Assembly: GCF_007570825.1 (NCBI RefSeq)
Contig: NZ_SUNB01000006.1
Location: forward strand, 62,001-126,000
DNA: 64,000 bases
Direction: 5' to 3'
Source of the DNA: Pleionea sediminis
Lineage (GTDB): Bacteria > Pseudomonadota > Gammaproteobacteria > Enterobacterales > Kangiellaceae
The notes beneath the pieces are model-generated. The model ran no database searches. It worked only from the letters and a program-made list of their open reading frames with translations, and had not been told where the DNA came from. The translations under genes were made by a program, and so were the position numbers. How positions within the stretch are numbered: the first letter of the stretch is position 1; the number at the start of each line of letters is the position of its first letter. Positions 46,734 to 55,860 of the stretch are shown here, piece after piece.

Positions 46734-47156
46734 TTACTCTCGTGTTAGTAATTTCAATATTGGGAATTTACTTTTTCCGAAGTAAACACTGAGCGATAAG
46801 GTCTCGTTCGATTCAAAAGTATTTTCATCAATTATTGGAAATCGTCGCTTTCCGTTGGCGAATACTGCCATAATATGATGGTTTTTTAATATTCGACGAC
46901 CAGTAGCTTGATTGCTGATCGTTAATGTCGCCCAACGCTCACCGCGCTCGTTACTCATAGTCACTGAGTGAATAATTTTGAAATCGCTGGCCTCTGGGTA
47001 GAGTTTTTCATCATTTTTAAATTTAATGACTTCAGAGTTAACGATTGATTGCTCAATCATCAGATTACTGGATAATTCGTCGGTACTGGCGGCATTGCTG
47101 GAGGGAATTAGCAAAAAAGAAGAGACGATAGCGATAAAAAGACTGTTTTTGTTCAT
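46734..47156 (-). CDS. Small secreted protein of unknown function
   Basis: A 140-residue protein with a Sec signal peptide (MNKNSLFIAIVSSFLLIPSS then NAAS). The mature part has beta-rich stretches such as KIIHSVTMSNERGERWATLTI and a basic patch RRILKNHHIMAVF and GKRRFPI. There are no cysteines in the mature region. I use the ATG at 47156, which has GGTGAG 9 bases upstream; a GTG at 47165 is possible. No family recognised. It is convergent with the lipoprotein gene. Confidence 0.7.
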   Translation of the reverse strand: MNKNSLFIAIVSSFLLIPSSNAASTDELSSNLMIEQSIVNSEVIKFKNDEKLYPEASDFKIIHSVTMSNERGERWATLTISNQATGRRILKNHHIMAVFANGKRRFPIIDENTFESNETLSLSVYFGKSKFPILKLLTRE

Positions 47157-47307
47157 TAGGAACACTCACCGTTGTATTTATTCTGAGTATCTAGGTTAGA
47201 ACAACTACCTTAACCTAAACTGAACTCTATCACTATCGAGTCAATTTCTTGTCCTTCAATATGAGTTTGTATTTATAATCGTTCAGACCATAACTTATGA
47301 ATCATTT

Positions 47308-48780
47308 TTACTGGTTCTTCATTGCCTTCATGTAGGAGCGAAGTTTTTTACCAACCTGTTCAACCGGGTGTCTTTGAATTAACTCATTAGTAGATAAAAG
47401 GTGTTCGTTATTAACGCCATGATCCGTCAAATCGAGTCCGTATCCAATAACGTCAGTTGACAATTGCGGCATGAGTTTTTCTCTAAGTAATGGAATGGCT
47501 GCATTTGAAAACAAGTAGTTTCCATATTCGGCCGTATCTGAAATGACAACATTCATTTCGTACAATCGCTTGCGCGCTATAGTGTTGGCAATTAATGGTG
47601 TTTCGTGAAGTGATTCATAGTAAGCTGACTCGGGCAAAATGCCGGATTCCACCATGACATCAAAAGCCAGTTCAACCCCAGCTTTAACCATTGCAACTAA
47701 AAAGATGCCTCTATCAAAATAGCTTTGCTCGGCAAATGTTTCTTCGCTGGTAGGAGCGGTTTCAAATCCTAATTGGTTAGTTGCCTTTCGCCAGGTTAAG
47801 AGATCTTTATCATCATTCTGCCAGTCTTGCATCATGGTTTCTGAAAACTGACCCGATAAAATATCATCCATATGTTTTTCGAATAAGGGGCGTACCTGCT
47901 GCTTGATTGATTCGGCGAGATCGAATGCGCGAAGTTTCGATGGGTTATTCAAGCGGTCCATCATATGAGATATGCCGCCGACTTTTAATGCTTCGGTAAT
48001 TGTTTCGAGCCCTTGTTGTATGAGTTTGGCGGCAGTACCTGATTGTATTCCACCATCGAGCATTTTCTCATAAGCTAAAACAGAAGCTGTTTGTAGCATG
48101 CCACACAAAATGGTTTGTTCGCCCATAAGATCCGATTTCACTTCGGCAACAAAGGAGGACTCTAATACACCGGCTCGGTCTCCGCCTGTCGCAGAGGCAA
48201 GTGCTTTGGAAACAGCCAGACCTTGTTGAAGCGGATCGTTCTCGGGATGGACTGCAATTAAAGTCGGAACGCCAAAACCGCGCTTGTACTCTTCGCGCAC
48301 TTCCGTTCCTGGGCATTTCGGAGCACACATGACGACGGTAATATCTGGTCGAATGCGTTGCCCTTGTTCGACAATGTTGAAGCCGTGAGAGTAAGCTAAC
48401 ACCGCACCGTGTTTCATCAATGGCTCAAGATGTTCAATCACGGCTTTATGCTGCTTATCTGGCGTTAAGTTATACACTAAATCGGCTTCTGGAATGAGTT
48501 CTTCGAACGTACCCACAGAAAAGTTATGTTCTATTGCGGTTAAATAAGAGATTCGTTTTTCTTTGATCGCAGAATCGCGAAGGGCATAACAAACATCTAA
48601 CCCGGAATCACGCATATTTAATCCTTGATTTAGGCCTTGTGCGCCACAGCCGACGATGACAATCTTTTTTGCTTTTAAAGCATCGCATCCTTCATTAAAT
48701 TCATCGCGTGACATAAATCGACATTTACCCAGTTGAACGAGCTTTTCTCGATGGTTGAGTTGGTTGAAATAATTACTCAT
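47308..48780 (-). CDS. ilvC: Ketol-acid reductoisomerase, class II
   Basis: NADPH enzyme of valine and isoleucine synthesis in the cytoplasm. The 490-residue length marks the long class II form of enterobacteria. Motifs: nucleotide loop [37 protein letters not shown], and Mg ligands in [16 protein letters not shown] with a second KARI domain duplication (about 350-490). It is transcribed divergently from ilvY, its expected activator, with a palindromic operator candidate between them. Confidence 0.95.
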   Translation of the reverse strand: MSNYFNQLNHREKLVQLGKCRFMSRDEFNEGCDALKAKKIVIVGCGAQGLNQGLNMRDSGLDVCYALRDSAIKEKRISYLTAIEHNFSVGTFEELIPEADLVYNLTPDKQHKAVIEHLEPLMKHGAVLAYSHGFNIVEQGQRIRPDITVVMCAPKCPGTEVREEYKRGFGVPTLIAVHPENDPLQQGLAVSKALASATGGDRAGVLESSFVAEVKSDLMGEQTILCGMLQTASVLAYEKMLDGGIQSGTAAKLIQQGLETITEALKVGGISHMMDRLNNPSKLRAFDLAESIKQQVRPLFEKHMDDILSGQFSETMMQDWQNDDKDLLTWRKATNQLGFETAPTSEETFAEQSYFDRGIFLVAMVKAGVELAFDVMVESGILPESAYYESLHETPLIANTIARKRLYEMNVVISDTAEYGNYLFSNAAIPLLREKLMPQLSTDVIGYGLDLTDHGVNNEHLLSTNELIQRHPVEQVGKKLRSYMKAMKNQ

Positions 48781-48861
48781 TGCATTTTCCCTTAGACAGT
48801 GGCGATAGTATTAGATTAGTTGCTGAGCCTATGTTGCGTAAAATGATATATAATCAAAACA

Positions 48862-48875
48862 ATATTGCGCAATAT
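48862..48875. promoter_or_regulatory. Candidate IlvY operator
   Basis: A perfect 14-bp palindrome ATATTGCGCAATAT, followed closely by further TGCAATGCAA half-sites, lies in the ilvC-ilvY divergent region. In E. coli IlvY binds TTGC/GCAA-type sites in the same location. Binding here is inferred. Confidence 0.6.
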
Positions 48876-48927
48876 GCAATGCAAAAGGTGTCAAATATGA
48901 TGGATATAGGAAAGCAGGAGGGTGAAA

Positions 48928-49812
48928 TTGAATATTCGTGAGTTAAATGCGTTTCTTCATTTATCGGAGTCATTGCATTTCGGAAAAACGGCAACGGCAA
49001 TCCATGTCAGTCCATCAACTCTCAGTCGTATGATGCAACGATTAGAGGAAGAGTTTCAGCAAACATTATTGATTCGTGATAATCGCCAGGTCAGTTTATC
49101 AAAAGAGGGTGAGCGATTTGTCATTTTTGCTAAAGAAGTGGTTGCTTTATGGAGTAATCTTAAACACGACTTTCAATATCAAGGTCAAGATGTTCAGGGC
49201 GAATTGAAAGTGTATTGTACCGTGACCGCCGCTCATTTATATTTATCGGAAATTTTGCCGTTATTTCGGCAGCGTTACCCGAATATTGAGTTGACGATTG
49301 ATACTGGCGATGTCTCTCTGGCTCATTCTCATGTAGCTGATGGTTTGGCCGATGTTTCGTTTGCTGTTGCCGGAACTCATTCTCCGCGTAAATACCTGTT
49401 TACTCCCGTCGATACCATTCCCCTCAAAATCATTGCTCCTCACGATGGCGGTGATTTTGCTGCAGAGTTGCAGCGCGAGGATATTCAATGGAGCCAAATC
49501 CCCTTTGTTATGCCCGAAGCCGGGCCAGCCAAAGAGCATGTAAAACAGTGGTTAAAACGAATGAATATCAAACCTAAGGTTTATGCTTATGTTTCAGGGC
49601 ACGAAGCGATTGTGAGTATGACGGCTCTGGGATGTGGCATTTCTGTGGTTCCTCAGCCGGTTTTAGAGCACAGCCCGTTAAAGCATAAAATCCGAGTTCT
49701 GCCTTGTCGTGTGGTGCCTCAACCCTTTCAGTTAGGAGTCATTTGTTTGAGTCGACGTAAGGATGAGCCTGTTATTCGGGTGTTTAATGAATTAATGATG
49801 GAACTCTTTTAA
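48928..49812 (+). CDS. ilvY: LysR-type regulator IlvY
   Basis: Activator of ilvC that responds to acetolactate and acetohydroxybutyrate. I use the TTG at 48928 (MNIRELNAFLHLSES aligns with the E. coli start MDLRDLKTFLHLAES). It has AGGAGG with a 6-base spacer, while the GTG at 48922 would touch the ribosome site. The 294-residue protein has the HTH (about 15-60, HVSPSTLSRMMQRLEEEF) and the effector domain with TVTAAHLYLSEILPLFR, PFVMPEAGPAKEHVKQWL and SGHEAIVSMTALGCGI. Confidence 0.93.
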   Translation: MNIRELNAFLHLSESLHFGKTATAIHVSPSTLSRMMQRLEEEFQQTLLIRDNRQVSLSKEGERFVIFAKEVVALWSNLKHDFQYQGQDVQGELKVYCTVTAAHLYLSEILPLFRQRYPNIELTIDTGDVSLAHSHVADGLADVSFAVAGTHSPRKYLFTPVDTIPLKIIAPHDGGDFAAELQREDIQWSQIPFVMPEAGPAKEHVKQWLKRMNIKPKVYAYVSGHEAIVSMTALGCGISVVPQPVLEHSPLKHKIRVLPCRVVPQPFQLGVICLSRRKDEPVIRVFNELMMELF

Positions 49813-49964
49813 ACCTTTTTTCTTACTTCTGCGTCCAATTGTTTAAAGGTTTGGCACCATGGCCAATAGTCATACTAAACATCATGACTTTTGGCGCATG
49901 ACATTCTGGACCTAAATTGAGATTCTAGATAACAACATTAAAATTGAAAACCAAAGGAGCTACC

Positions 49965-50762
49965 ATGCCTAACCATTTTAAGACTGCGTTTATAGGTGTT
50001 TCATTGTTAACTTCTGCCAGTATTGCTTCGGCCTTTGATATAGAAGAAACACGCCAGTTAACTCTGGACGTCAGTAGTTTGTCGGCTTTCAAGGTGGATG
50101 CTAGTGCGGGGTTTCTCGTTATAAAAGGTGAAGAGGGTATCAACACTATTTCAGTTGAGGCGGAACTCAATGTCGATGAGGGAGAGTTCGATCTCAAGCT
50201 AGAAGAAGTCAATGGAAAGGCATTTCTGATGTCGGAAGTGGACGGTAGTGGCGGCTTTTGGGGAAAAAGTCCATCAATAGATTTGACCGTCACGGTGCCT
50301 GCTCGATTATTACTGGATGTTAAAGATGGCTCCGGAGCCATGACGATTTCTTCAATCAATAATGACATCAAAGTTCGAGACGGATCGGGTGAATTGAATA
50401 TCTCTGACATTAAAGGAAATGTATCTGTCGATGATGGTTCGGGCAGACTTTTTATTGAAAATATTCAAGGTGAATTAGTCGTTGATGATGGCTCGGGCAG
50501 TATGGAAGTTCGTAAAGTTACTGGTCCTGTAGACATTGAAGATGGCTCAGGTTCAATTACCATCTCAGATTTAATGGATGCATTACGAGTTAAAGATGGA
50601 TCCGGTGGTATGATGGTCAGTGATGTGAAAGGGCATGTAACGATTGACGATGGTTCTGGTGGTATTGAATTAAGTCAACTTGAACAGGGCGTTACTATTT
50701 TAGAAGAGGGAAGTGGAAGCTTAACGATGACCGATGTTCGTGGTGAAGTGATAAAAAAATAA
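49965..50762 (+). CDS. Secreted beta-solenoid protein with 18-residue DGSG repeats (DUF4097-like)
   Basis: A 265-residue exported protein. The ATG at 49965 has AAAGGAG 6 bases upstream; the longer frame from 49944 is unlikely. A signal peptide (MPNHFKTAFIGVSLLTSASI then ASA) precedes a domain of about 90 residues. Eight rungs of 18-19 residues follow, each built as DGSG-x-(hydrophobic alternation)-xDIxGxVxVx, ending EEGSGSLTMTDVRGEV. This is the periodicity of a right-handed beta-solenoid, as in DUF4097/DUF2807 putative adhesin-like proteins. The aligned DGSG turns could line up acidic side chains on one face. Function unknown. Confidence 0.82.
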   Translation: MPNHFKTAFIGVSLLTSASIASAFDIEETRQLTLDVSSLSAFKVDASAGFLVIKGEEGINTISVEAELNVDEGEFDLKLEEVNGKAFLMSEVDGSGGFWGKSPSIDLTVTVPARLLLDVKDGSGAMTISSINNDIKVRDGSGELNISDIKGNVSVDDGSGRLFIENIQGELVVDDGSGSMEVRKVTGPVDIEDGSGSITISDLMDALRVKDGSGGMMVSDVKGHVTIDDGSGGIELSQLEQGVTILEEGSGSLTMTDVRGEVIKK

Positions 50763-50827
50763 TGTGTATATATTTATCATTTATAAATTTATCACAGTAA
50801 AATTACCAGCTGATAAAGGTTAATTAA

Positions 50828-50857
50828 AAATTAAGAGAGGGGAAGTCCCCCTCTCTT
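50828..50857 (-). terminator. Terminator after the STAS antagonist gene
   Basis: AAGAGAGGGG/CCCCTCTCTT is a perfect 10-bp stem. Read on the minus strand it leads into TTAATTTTTAATTA. It overlaps the STAS stop codon and also lies between convergent genes, so it may work for both. Confidence 0.75.
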
Positions 50858-51155
50858 ATCGAATATCAAAAACCTTTTCTAAACGCGCTAGTTTAAAAAC
50901 CTTTAATGCGGGTTCACTAACGTCCGTTAAAGAAAAGTTTAAGTTTCTCTTTTTTGAAGCTTGAAGCGCTTCAACCAAGCTTGCAACACCTGATGAATCG
51001 ATATAATTCACTTCCGACATATCGACAACCAGGTTTTGTCCTTGGTCAACAGTATCTAACAAAACTTTACGTGCTTCTGGCGAGCGTTCCAAGTCCACGT
51101 CGCCGGTTAAGAACACAGTAGTGCGATCACCGTTTTGAGTGACAGAGTAGTTCAT
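50856..51155 (-). CDS. STAS-domain anti-sigma factor antagonist (SpoIIAA/RsbV-like)
   Basis: A 99-residue single-domain antagonist. It shows the classic pattern: N-terminal strand TTVFLTGDVDLERSPEARK, then LVVDMSEVNYIDSSGVASL with D53 and candidate phosphoserines S54/S55, and LTDVSEPALKVFKLARLEKVF. It is 43 bases downstream of the RsbW-like kinase on the same strand, so the two form a kinase-antagonist pair. No sigma factor gene is adjacent. Confidence 0.92.
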   Translation of the reverse strand: MNYSVTQNGDRTTVFLTGDVDLERSPEARKVLLDTVDQGQNLVVDMSEVNYIDSSGVASLVEALQASKKRNLNFSLTDVSEPALKVFKLARLEKVFDIR

Positions 51156-51198
51156 TTAGTTATCCTTAAATGAGCGTTAACACACGAAACCAAGTTTT

Positions 51199-51624
51199 CT
51201 ATGCTCGGTTATGTTTTTTCATGACCAATTTGTTCCCTGTCCCTTTCGGTGGTGGGCATTCATACTCCACCGAGTCCATTAATTTATTCATAAACATTGT
51301 ACCTAGTCCGCCGGGCTTTAGTTCCTTTTGAGCTTTAGGTACACAGCAGGCTGGATCAACCGGGTCTGCAAAATCAATTAACTCAACCGAAATAGTATTA
51401 TTTGATAAATAAACACCAAGATCAATAATACCAGAATCATCAAATTGATAAGCATGTCGAATTATATTTTGGCAAGCCTCATCAACCGCAAGCACAACAT
51501 CTGAAGTACACTCTTCACTAAACCCTTTAGTTTTCATTGAGTTATAAAGTGTGTCTCGAATGGCTTTCAGGTTTTTAGGTTGCGCATTAAAGCGCTGCTC
51601 GATGATTTTTTGATTTGCGCTCAT
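51199..51624 (-). CDS. RsbW-like serine kinase / anti-sigma factor
   Basis: GHKL-type ATP-binding kinase of 141 residues that would phosphorylate and sequester partners. Motifs: N-box VVLAVDEACQNIIRHAY, an early G1-like IELIDFADPVDP, and the lid and G2-like GGLGTMFMNKLMDSVEYE. I use the ATG at 51624; the frame extends to a TTG at 51633. It is first in the minus-strand pair with the STAS gene. Its sigma factor or other target is not in the window. Confidence 0.9.
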   Translation of the reverse strand: MSANQKIIEQRFNAQPKNLKAIRDTLYNSMKTKGFSEECTSDVVLAVDEACQNIIRHAYQFDDSGIIDLGVYLSNNTISVELIDFADPVDPACCVPKAQKELKPGGLGTMFMNKLMDSVEYECPPPKGTGNKLVMKKHNRA

Positions 51625-52083
51625 GACCCACAAATGTCTTATAAATAAAAAGCATAAAAGCTTATTTCTCGCCAGAGTATACAGTAAATGTCATATGCTT
51701 TGGATTTGCAAGAAAATTAAATCAGATTCAATAACGACTTGCGATGACATTTTTAGTGACAATTAAATCGATGAAGATTCGTTTGAACACAAATCATTTA
51801 ATTGGCAATAAAAAATAATGAACCACTTAACAATTTTTAATGAAAAGAGAACAAGCTCAGGTTACTTTTGTTGATCGAACTCTCGATTATTTTTGAAAGT
51901 GAAAATTTAAGTGTTAAGAGTTATGAATTATTAGGGTAAGTGAACTGTGAGATTTAATGGTTAGGTCGAATTTACTTTGAGTCATCGTTCTTTCTGTTAA
52001 AACACAACCAAACGATTATTCATTTATTTAGAGGTTGGTTGTTGCTTTCGTTTCTTAACTTCAACGACTGAAGATAAAGCGTG
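51625..52083. other. Gap between the RsbW-like gene and the hemerythrin gene
   Basis: AT-rich, about 460 bases. An 8-bp inverted repeat ACAACCAA/TTGGTTGT at 52004-52042 lies about 40 bases after the hemerythrin stop; on the minus strand it is followed by GTTTTAA, so it is a weak terminator candidate for that gene. The rest should contain the promoter of the kinase-STAS pair. No coding frame is supported. Confidence 0.4.
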
Positions 52084-52611
52084 TTACTCTGGCTGGTAAA
52101 GTAGGTAAAGTTCGTTCTCTTCCATACTGACTCGCCGAGTAAGTACCTCGCCAATTTTTATATAGTCGCGTTCAAACTCTTGCTCCATTTCGTCGGTGAA
52201 AGCTTGGTGTTGATATTTTTTACAAAATTGAATCACTGCATTTGCAATATCATTCATGTCGCTGCGAAAATCTTTAACTACTTGTAAAGTGTGTAAGTCA
52301 TCCGATAGCGATTGTTCCAAATACACATAAAACTTTACATTTTCTTTAAGTAGGTGAGACTGAAAGCTCGCTTTGAACTCAGCGATTAAACTGGAAAGAC
52401 GTTTAAAGTCTTTCATACTATATCCCTCATCCCAAAGTTTTCCATAAAGATCGACCAACTTTGAATGATCGTTCTTTAAGGTTTCAATTAAATGGGCATC
52501 ATAATGAATGGTGCGTTCTGTTTTGGCGGATGTGCCAGACACACCTTTTATATTGGGCTTTGTTTCTTCTTTCGGACGGCCTTTAAAAAAATCAGCGATA
52601 AATGCGAACAT
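52084..52611 (-). CDS. Hemerythrin-domain protein
   Basis: A 175-residue four-helix-bundle protein. Residues about 38-160 show the HHE pattern: LIETLKNDHSKLVDLYGKL (HxxxD/H region), FKASFQSHLLKENVKFYVYLE with H, E and Y ligand candidates, and acidic residues in FTDEMEQEFERDY. It may bind a di-iron centre and sense oxygen or nitric oxide. The N-terminus (FIADFFKGRPKEET) is amphipathic and may touch the membrane. It stands alone, but its closest neighbours are the partner-switching genes. Confidence 0.8.
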   Translation of the reverse strand: MFAFIADFFKGRPKEETKPNIKGVSGTSAKTERTIHYDAHLIETLKNDHSKLVDLYGKLWDEGYSMKDFKRLSSLIAEFKASFQSHLLKENVKFYVYLEQSLSDDLHTLQVVKDFRSDMNDIANAVIQFCKKYQHQAFTDEMEQEFERDYIKIGEVLTRRVSMEENELYLLYQPE

Positions 52612-53030
52612 ACGTTAAACCTCGAACATTCAGCTGTAGATAAACGTTAACAACTCGACTTGAGCAGTCACAATAATTGAGTCTTCAAACCCACATTAAT
52701 ATAAGCGTAATGGATAAAATGTAATCAGGTGTAAAAATATCGGGGAGTAAACCTTTATTTCGTGATTAAGTTCATTAAGTCAATTTCTTTATTTATAGGA
52801 GAGATTAACGTTTGATGTTGAGCTGGATAAGGCGTGGATGCGTAAAATCAAAATTAATTTAACGGCGATTTTATCGAGTTGATCGGGTATTTATCAATCA
52901 AGAATCGCAGTCGCTCTTTGATTGATGCGTCTAAAGGCACTTATATGATTGAAAATTAAGCAAATATTTCTTTCTTTGAAGGGCTTTTCAAGTGACCTAA
53001 TTTCAGGGATAATGCGCGTTCTTTCGCTAT
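52612..53030. other. Gap between the hemerythrin gene and the SRP RNA
   Basis: AT-rich, no supported gene. A GATAAT -10 candidate at 53008-53013 would start a transcript about 10 bases before the SRP RNA 5' end, in keeping with 5' processing of 4.5S precursors. A -35 is unclear (TTTTCA at 52985-52990). Confidence 0.4.
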
Positions 53031-53141
<111 letters not shown>

Positions 53142-53312
53142 AATCTTTTCTAATCAATTTCTCTCAACTCTTGTCATTGTCTAATTCGAAGCTGCGTTTG
53201 CCTTTCAGTAAGGGCGTATCTGTGCAAATAATGAGCTTGCTTAATTATGTTAGAGTTCCTTCGGAAGGTTGATTATAATGGTCTCTGGTTCTGAATTTTA
53301 ATTGAGTGAAGC

Positions 53313-55511
53313 ATGTCTTACACCGTATTAGCGAGAAAGTGGCGTCCACAAAATTTCCAACAATTAGTGGGGCAAGAGCACGTTCAACGCGCTATCGTGA
53401 ACGCCATCGATCAAGGTCGGTTGCATCACGCCTACTTATTTACCGGAACTCGCGGTGTCGGCAAAACCACTATTGCTCGAATTTTTTCAAAATGTTTGAA
53501 CTGTGAATCTGGCGTGACTTCTTCACCGTGTGGTGAATGTGCTATCTGCCAAGAAATCGAGCAAGGGCATTTTGTTGACTTGATGGAAATCGACGCTGCA
53601 TCTCGTACCAAAGTAGAAGATACGCGTGAAATTTTAGATAACGTTCAATATCGACCTACGCGTGGTCGTTACAAAGTTTACCTCATTGATGAGGTTCATA
53701 TGTTGTCTAACAGTAGTTTTAATGCGCTACTCAAGACTTTGGAAGAACCGCCTCCGCATGTCATCTTTTTATTAGCAACGACCGATCCGCAAAAATTACC
53801 CGTTACCGTTTTATCGCGGTGTTTGCAGTTTCATTTAAAAAGAATGACTCCCGAAGCGATTGTTGGTCACTTGCATCATATTTTATCGAATGAAGCTATC
53901 GAGTTTGATGCCGACAGTTTGAATCTGATTGCACGGGCCGCCGATGGAAGTATGCGTGATTCTTTGAGTTTATTGGATCAAGCTATTGCGTTTGGAGGAG
54001 GTACGCTTAAACAGAACGACGTTGCCGATATGTTAGGTGCGGTTGATCATCAATTTGTCGCAGAGTTCATTTTAGCTCTAGCCAATAAAGATGCTTCAGC
54101 ATTATTCGATATTACTGAACGAATGAGTGAGTTTTCTCCCGACTACCAAGCCGTACTTGCAGAAATCATTTCAATGTTGCACCGATTAGCCGTTGCTCAA
54201 GCACTGGGAACAAATGGAAATGAGCTTGAAGAATCTATCGCGCAACTGAGTCAACAGCTGAGCCAACAAGATTTGCAGTTGTTTTATCAGCTGGCAACAC
54301 ATGCTCGAAAAGATTTGCCGTTGTCACCGGATCCGCGACAAGGTTTCGAAATGGCATTGTTACGTATGTTGGCATTTCAACCGGCAGTTGCGGGTCAAAA
54401 GATTACTGAAACTCAAAAGCCAAGTGTGCAGTCATCGCCAGCGATGCACTCTGGGCAAAAAAAAAATTCTGAAGGTATAGGCAAACTAACGAGTGAGCCT
54501 ACAGAACAGTCAACACCGCATCAACAAACAACGCCGTATCAACAAAGTGGGACGGCAAAAAAGACTGTACAAGAATCAGATGAGCGTAATAAAGCGAACG
54601 ATCCTTCTCCGGCCAGACTATTGAGTTCATCAGAATCAATGCCCTTGGAAAATCATTCATCGCAGCCGCCATCACCGACTAATCCTGTTTTGAACGAAGC
54701 GCCAGTATCATCGACACAAGAAATAAACGAGCCAATGGCGAGTCGGTCTCCGGTTTTACAAACAGACTCGATTGATCAAAATCAATTGAAATCCGCCGAG
54801 CAAGAAGCCGAGGATGAAGTTGTTGTTTGTGAAGGCGATAATCGAAACGAACAGGATCAAGAACCCTTAATATCCCGTGATATTTTAGAGATGCAAGCGG
54901 CAGCAGCAGAAGTGTTGTCGGTTGAACCGGCAATCAAGGAAAAAGCCAACCATTCAGACTCATCAATCACAGACGACTCAGTTAAGCCATCGAAAACTAA
55001 TGAATCGAGTTCGTCTGCAGATGCAACCCAAGAATTAACGCAAGGTATTGAAGACAATATTCAACAGACTGAAGAAATCTTTGAACCGGCTTCGTTAGAT
55101 GAACTTAAAGATACCACGAGCTGGCATAAGTTTGTGCAGCAACTGGGTTTATCAGGATCCATTTTTCAGGTTTTAAATAACAGTCGAGTTGTGTCGGTTG
55201 AGGGAGCAAAAGTAACACTGAATTTATTACAATCAGTCGAACATTTTTTAACAGACAATGCGCGCCAAAAAATTGGTGACGCATTGAATGAGTCATTAAA
55301 CGATTCGTTAGTTGAGTCGCTAAACTCAAAAATTAAATTGGATTATTTATTCGTTGAAGAGGCTAGCGATACGCCTAAATTGATCTCTGAACGATTACAC
55401 ATTGAAAAACTTAAGTCAATTAAAGAAGGCTTTGAGAATAATCCAAAAGTTTCAGCATTGTTAGAGACCTTTGGGGCCAACATTTCGCTGGACGATATTC
55501 AATTAAATTAA
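53313..55511 (+). CDS. dnaX: DNA polymerase III subunits tau and gamma
   Basis: Clamp-loader ATPase of the replisome; the 732-residue tau also binds the polymerase core and DnaB. AAA+ module (about 1-180) with Walker A GTRGVGKTT (K51), a zinc site C64, C73, C76, C79, and DEXX-like LIDEVHML. Domain III runs to about residue 370. A long Ser/Gln/Glu-rich linker (about 375-590) precedes the C-terminal tau domain (about 595-732). An A10 tract at codons 382-385 could produce a shorter gamma of about 385 residues. ybaB and recR follow, as in E. coli. Confidence 0.96.
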   Translation: MSYTVLARKWRPQNFQQLVGQEHVQRAIVNAIDQGRLHHAYLFTGTRGVGKTTIARIFSKCLNCESGVTSSPCGECAICQEIEQGHFVDLMEIDAASRTKVEDTREILDNVQYRPTRGRYKVYLIDEVHMLSNSSFNALLKTLEEPPPHVIFLLATTDPQKLPVTVLSRCLQFHLKRMTPEAIVGHLHHILSNEAIEFDADSLNLIARAADGSMRDSLSLLDQAIAFGGGTLKQNDVADMLGAVDHQFVAEFILALANKDASALFDITERMSEFSPDYQAVLAEIISMLHRLAVAQALGTNGNELEESIAQLSQQLSQQDLQLFYQLATHARKDLPLSPDPRQGFEMALLRMLAFQPAVAGQKITETQKPSVQSSPAMHSGQKKNSEGIGKLTSEPTEQSTPHQQTTPYQQSGTAKKTVQESDERNKANDPSPARLLSSSESMPLENHSSQPPSPTNPVLNEAPVSSTQEINEPMASRSPVLQTDSIDQNQLKSAEQEAEDEVVVCEGDNRNEQDQEPLISRDILEMQAAAAEVLSVEPAIKEKANHSDSSITDDSVKPSKTNESSSSADATQELTQGIEDNIQQTEEIFEPASLDELKDTTSWHKFVQQLGLSGSIFQVLNNSRVVSVEGAKVTLNLLQSVEHFLTDNARQKIGDALNESLNDSLVESLNSKIKLDYLFVEEASDTPKLISERLHIEKLKSIKEGFENNPKVSALLETFGANISLDDIQLN
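54457..54480 (+). other. A10 slippery tract with stops in both alternative frames in dnaX
   Basis: Ten consecutive A (54457-54466) lie at the start of the linker, in frame as Q-K-K-N. After a -1 shift the next codons are AAA TTC TGA (stop 54470-54472); after a +1 shift ATT CTG AAG GTA TAG (stop 54478-54480). Slippage in either direction would end the protein right after domain III, which is what gamma needs. Thermus dnaX makes gamma by slippage on an A9 run, and E. coli by ribosomal frameshifting. Confidence 0.7.
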
Positions 55512-55533
55512 AGTAGCTTGAGGTATTAAAGGT

Positions 55534-55854
55534 ATGAAAGGGTTAGGTAATATGATGAAGCAAGCGCAAGAGCTTCAAGAAAAAATGAAGCGTGCGCAAG
55601 ATGAAGTTGCTAATCTGGAGGTAACGGGGGAGTCCGGTGCGGGTATGGTCAAAGTTGTTATGACCGGTCGTCATGATGTTCGTCGTGTTGAAATTGACGA
55701 TTCGCTGATGAAAGATGATAAAGAAATTGTTGAAGACTTAGTTGCTGCAGCAATTAATGACGCTGTTCGAAAAGTTGAGTCAGAAACACAGTCTCATATG
55801 TCTTCTGTAACTGAAGGCTTACCGATCCCGCCCGGCTTTAAGTTTCCTTTTTAA
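55534..55854 (+). CDS. ybaB: Nucleoid-associated protein YbaB/EbfC
   Basis: Small dimeric DNA-binding protein of 106 residues. The N-terminus [20 protein letters not shown] is the family hallmark: a coiled-coil helix followed by a compact beta sheet with [20 protein letters not shown], and a C-terminal helix ending [12 protein letters not shown]. It lies 22 bases after dnaX and 6 bases before recR, the conserved order, with AGG-type ribosome site TTGAGGTATTAAAGGT before the ATG. Confidence 0.95.
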   Translation: MKGLGNMMKQAQELQEKMKRAQDEVANLEVTGESGAGMVKVVMTGRHDVRRVEIDDSLMKDDKEIVEDLVAAAINDAVRKVESETQSHMSSVTEGLPIPPGFKFPF

Positions 55855-55860
55855 CTTACT

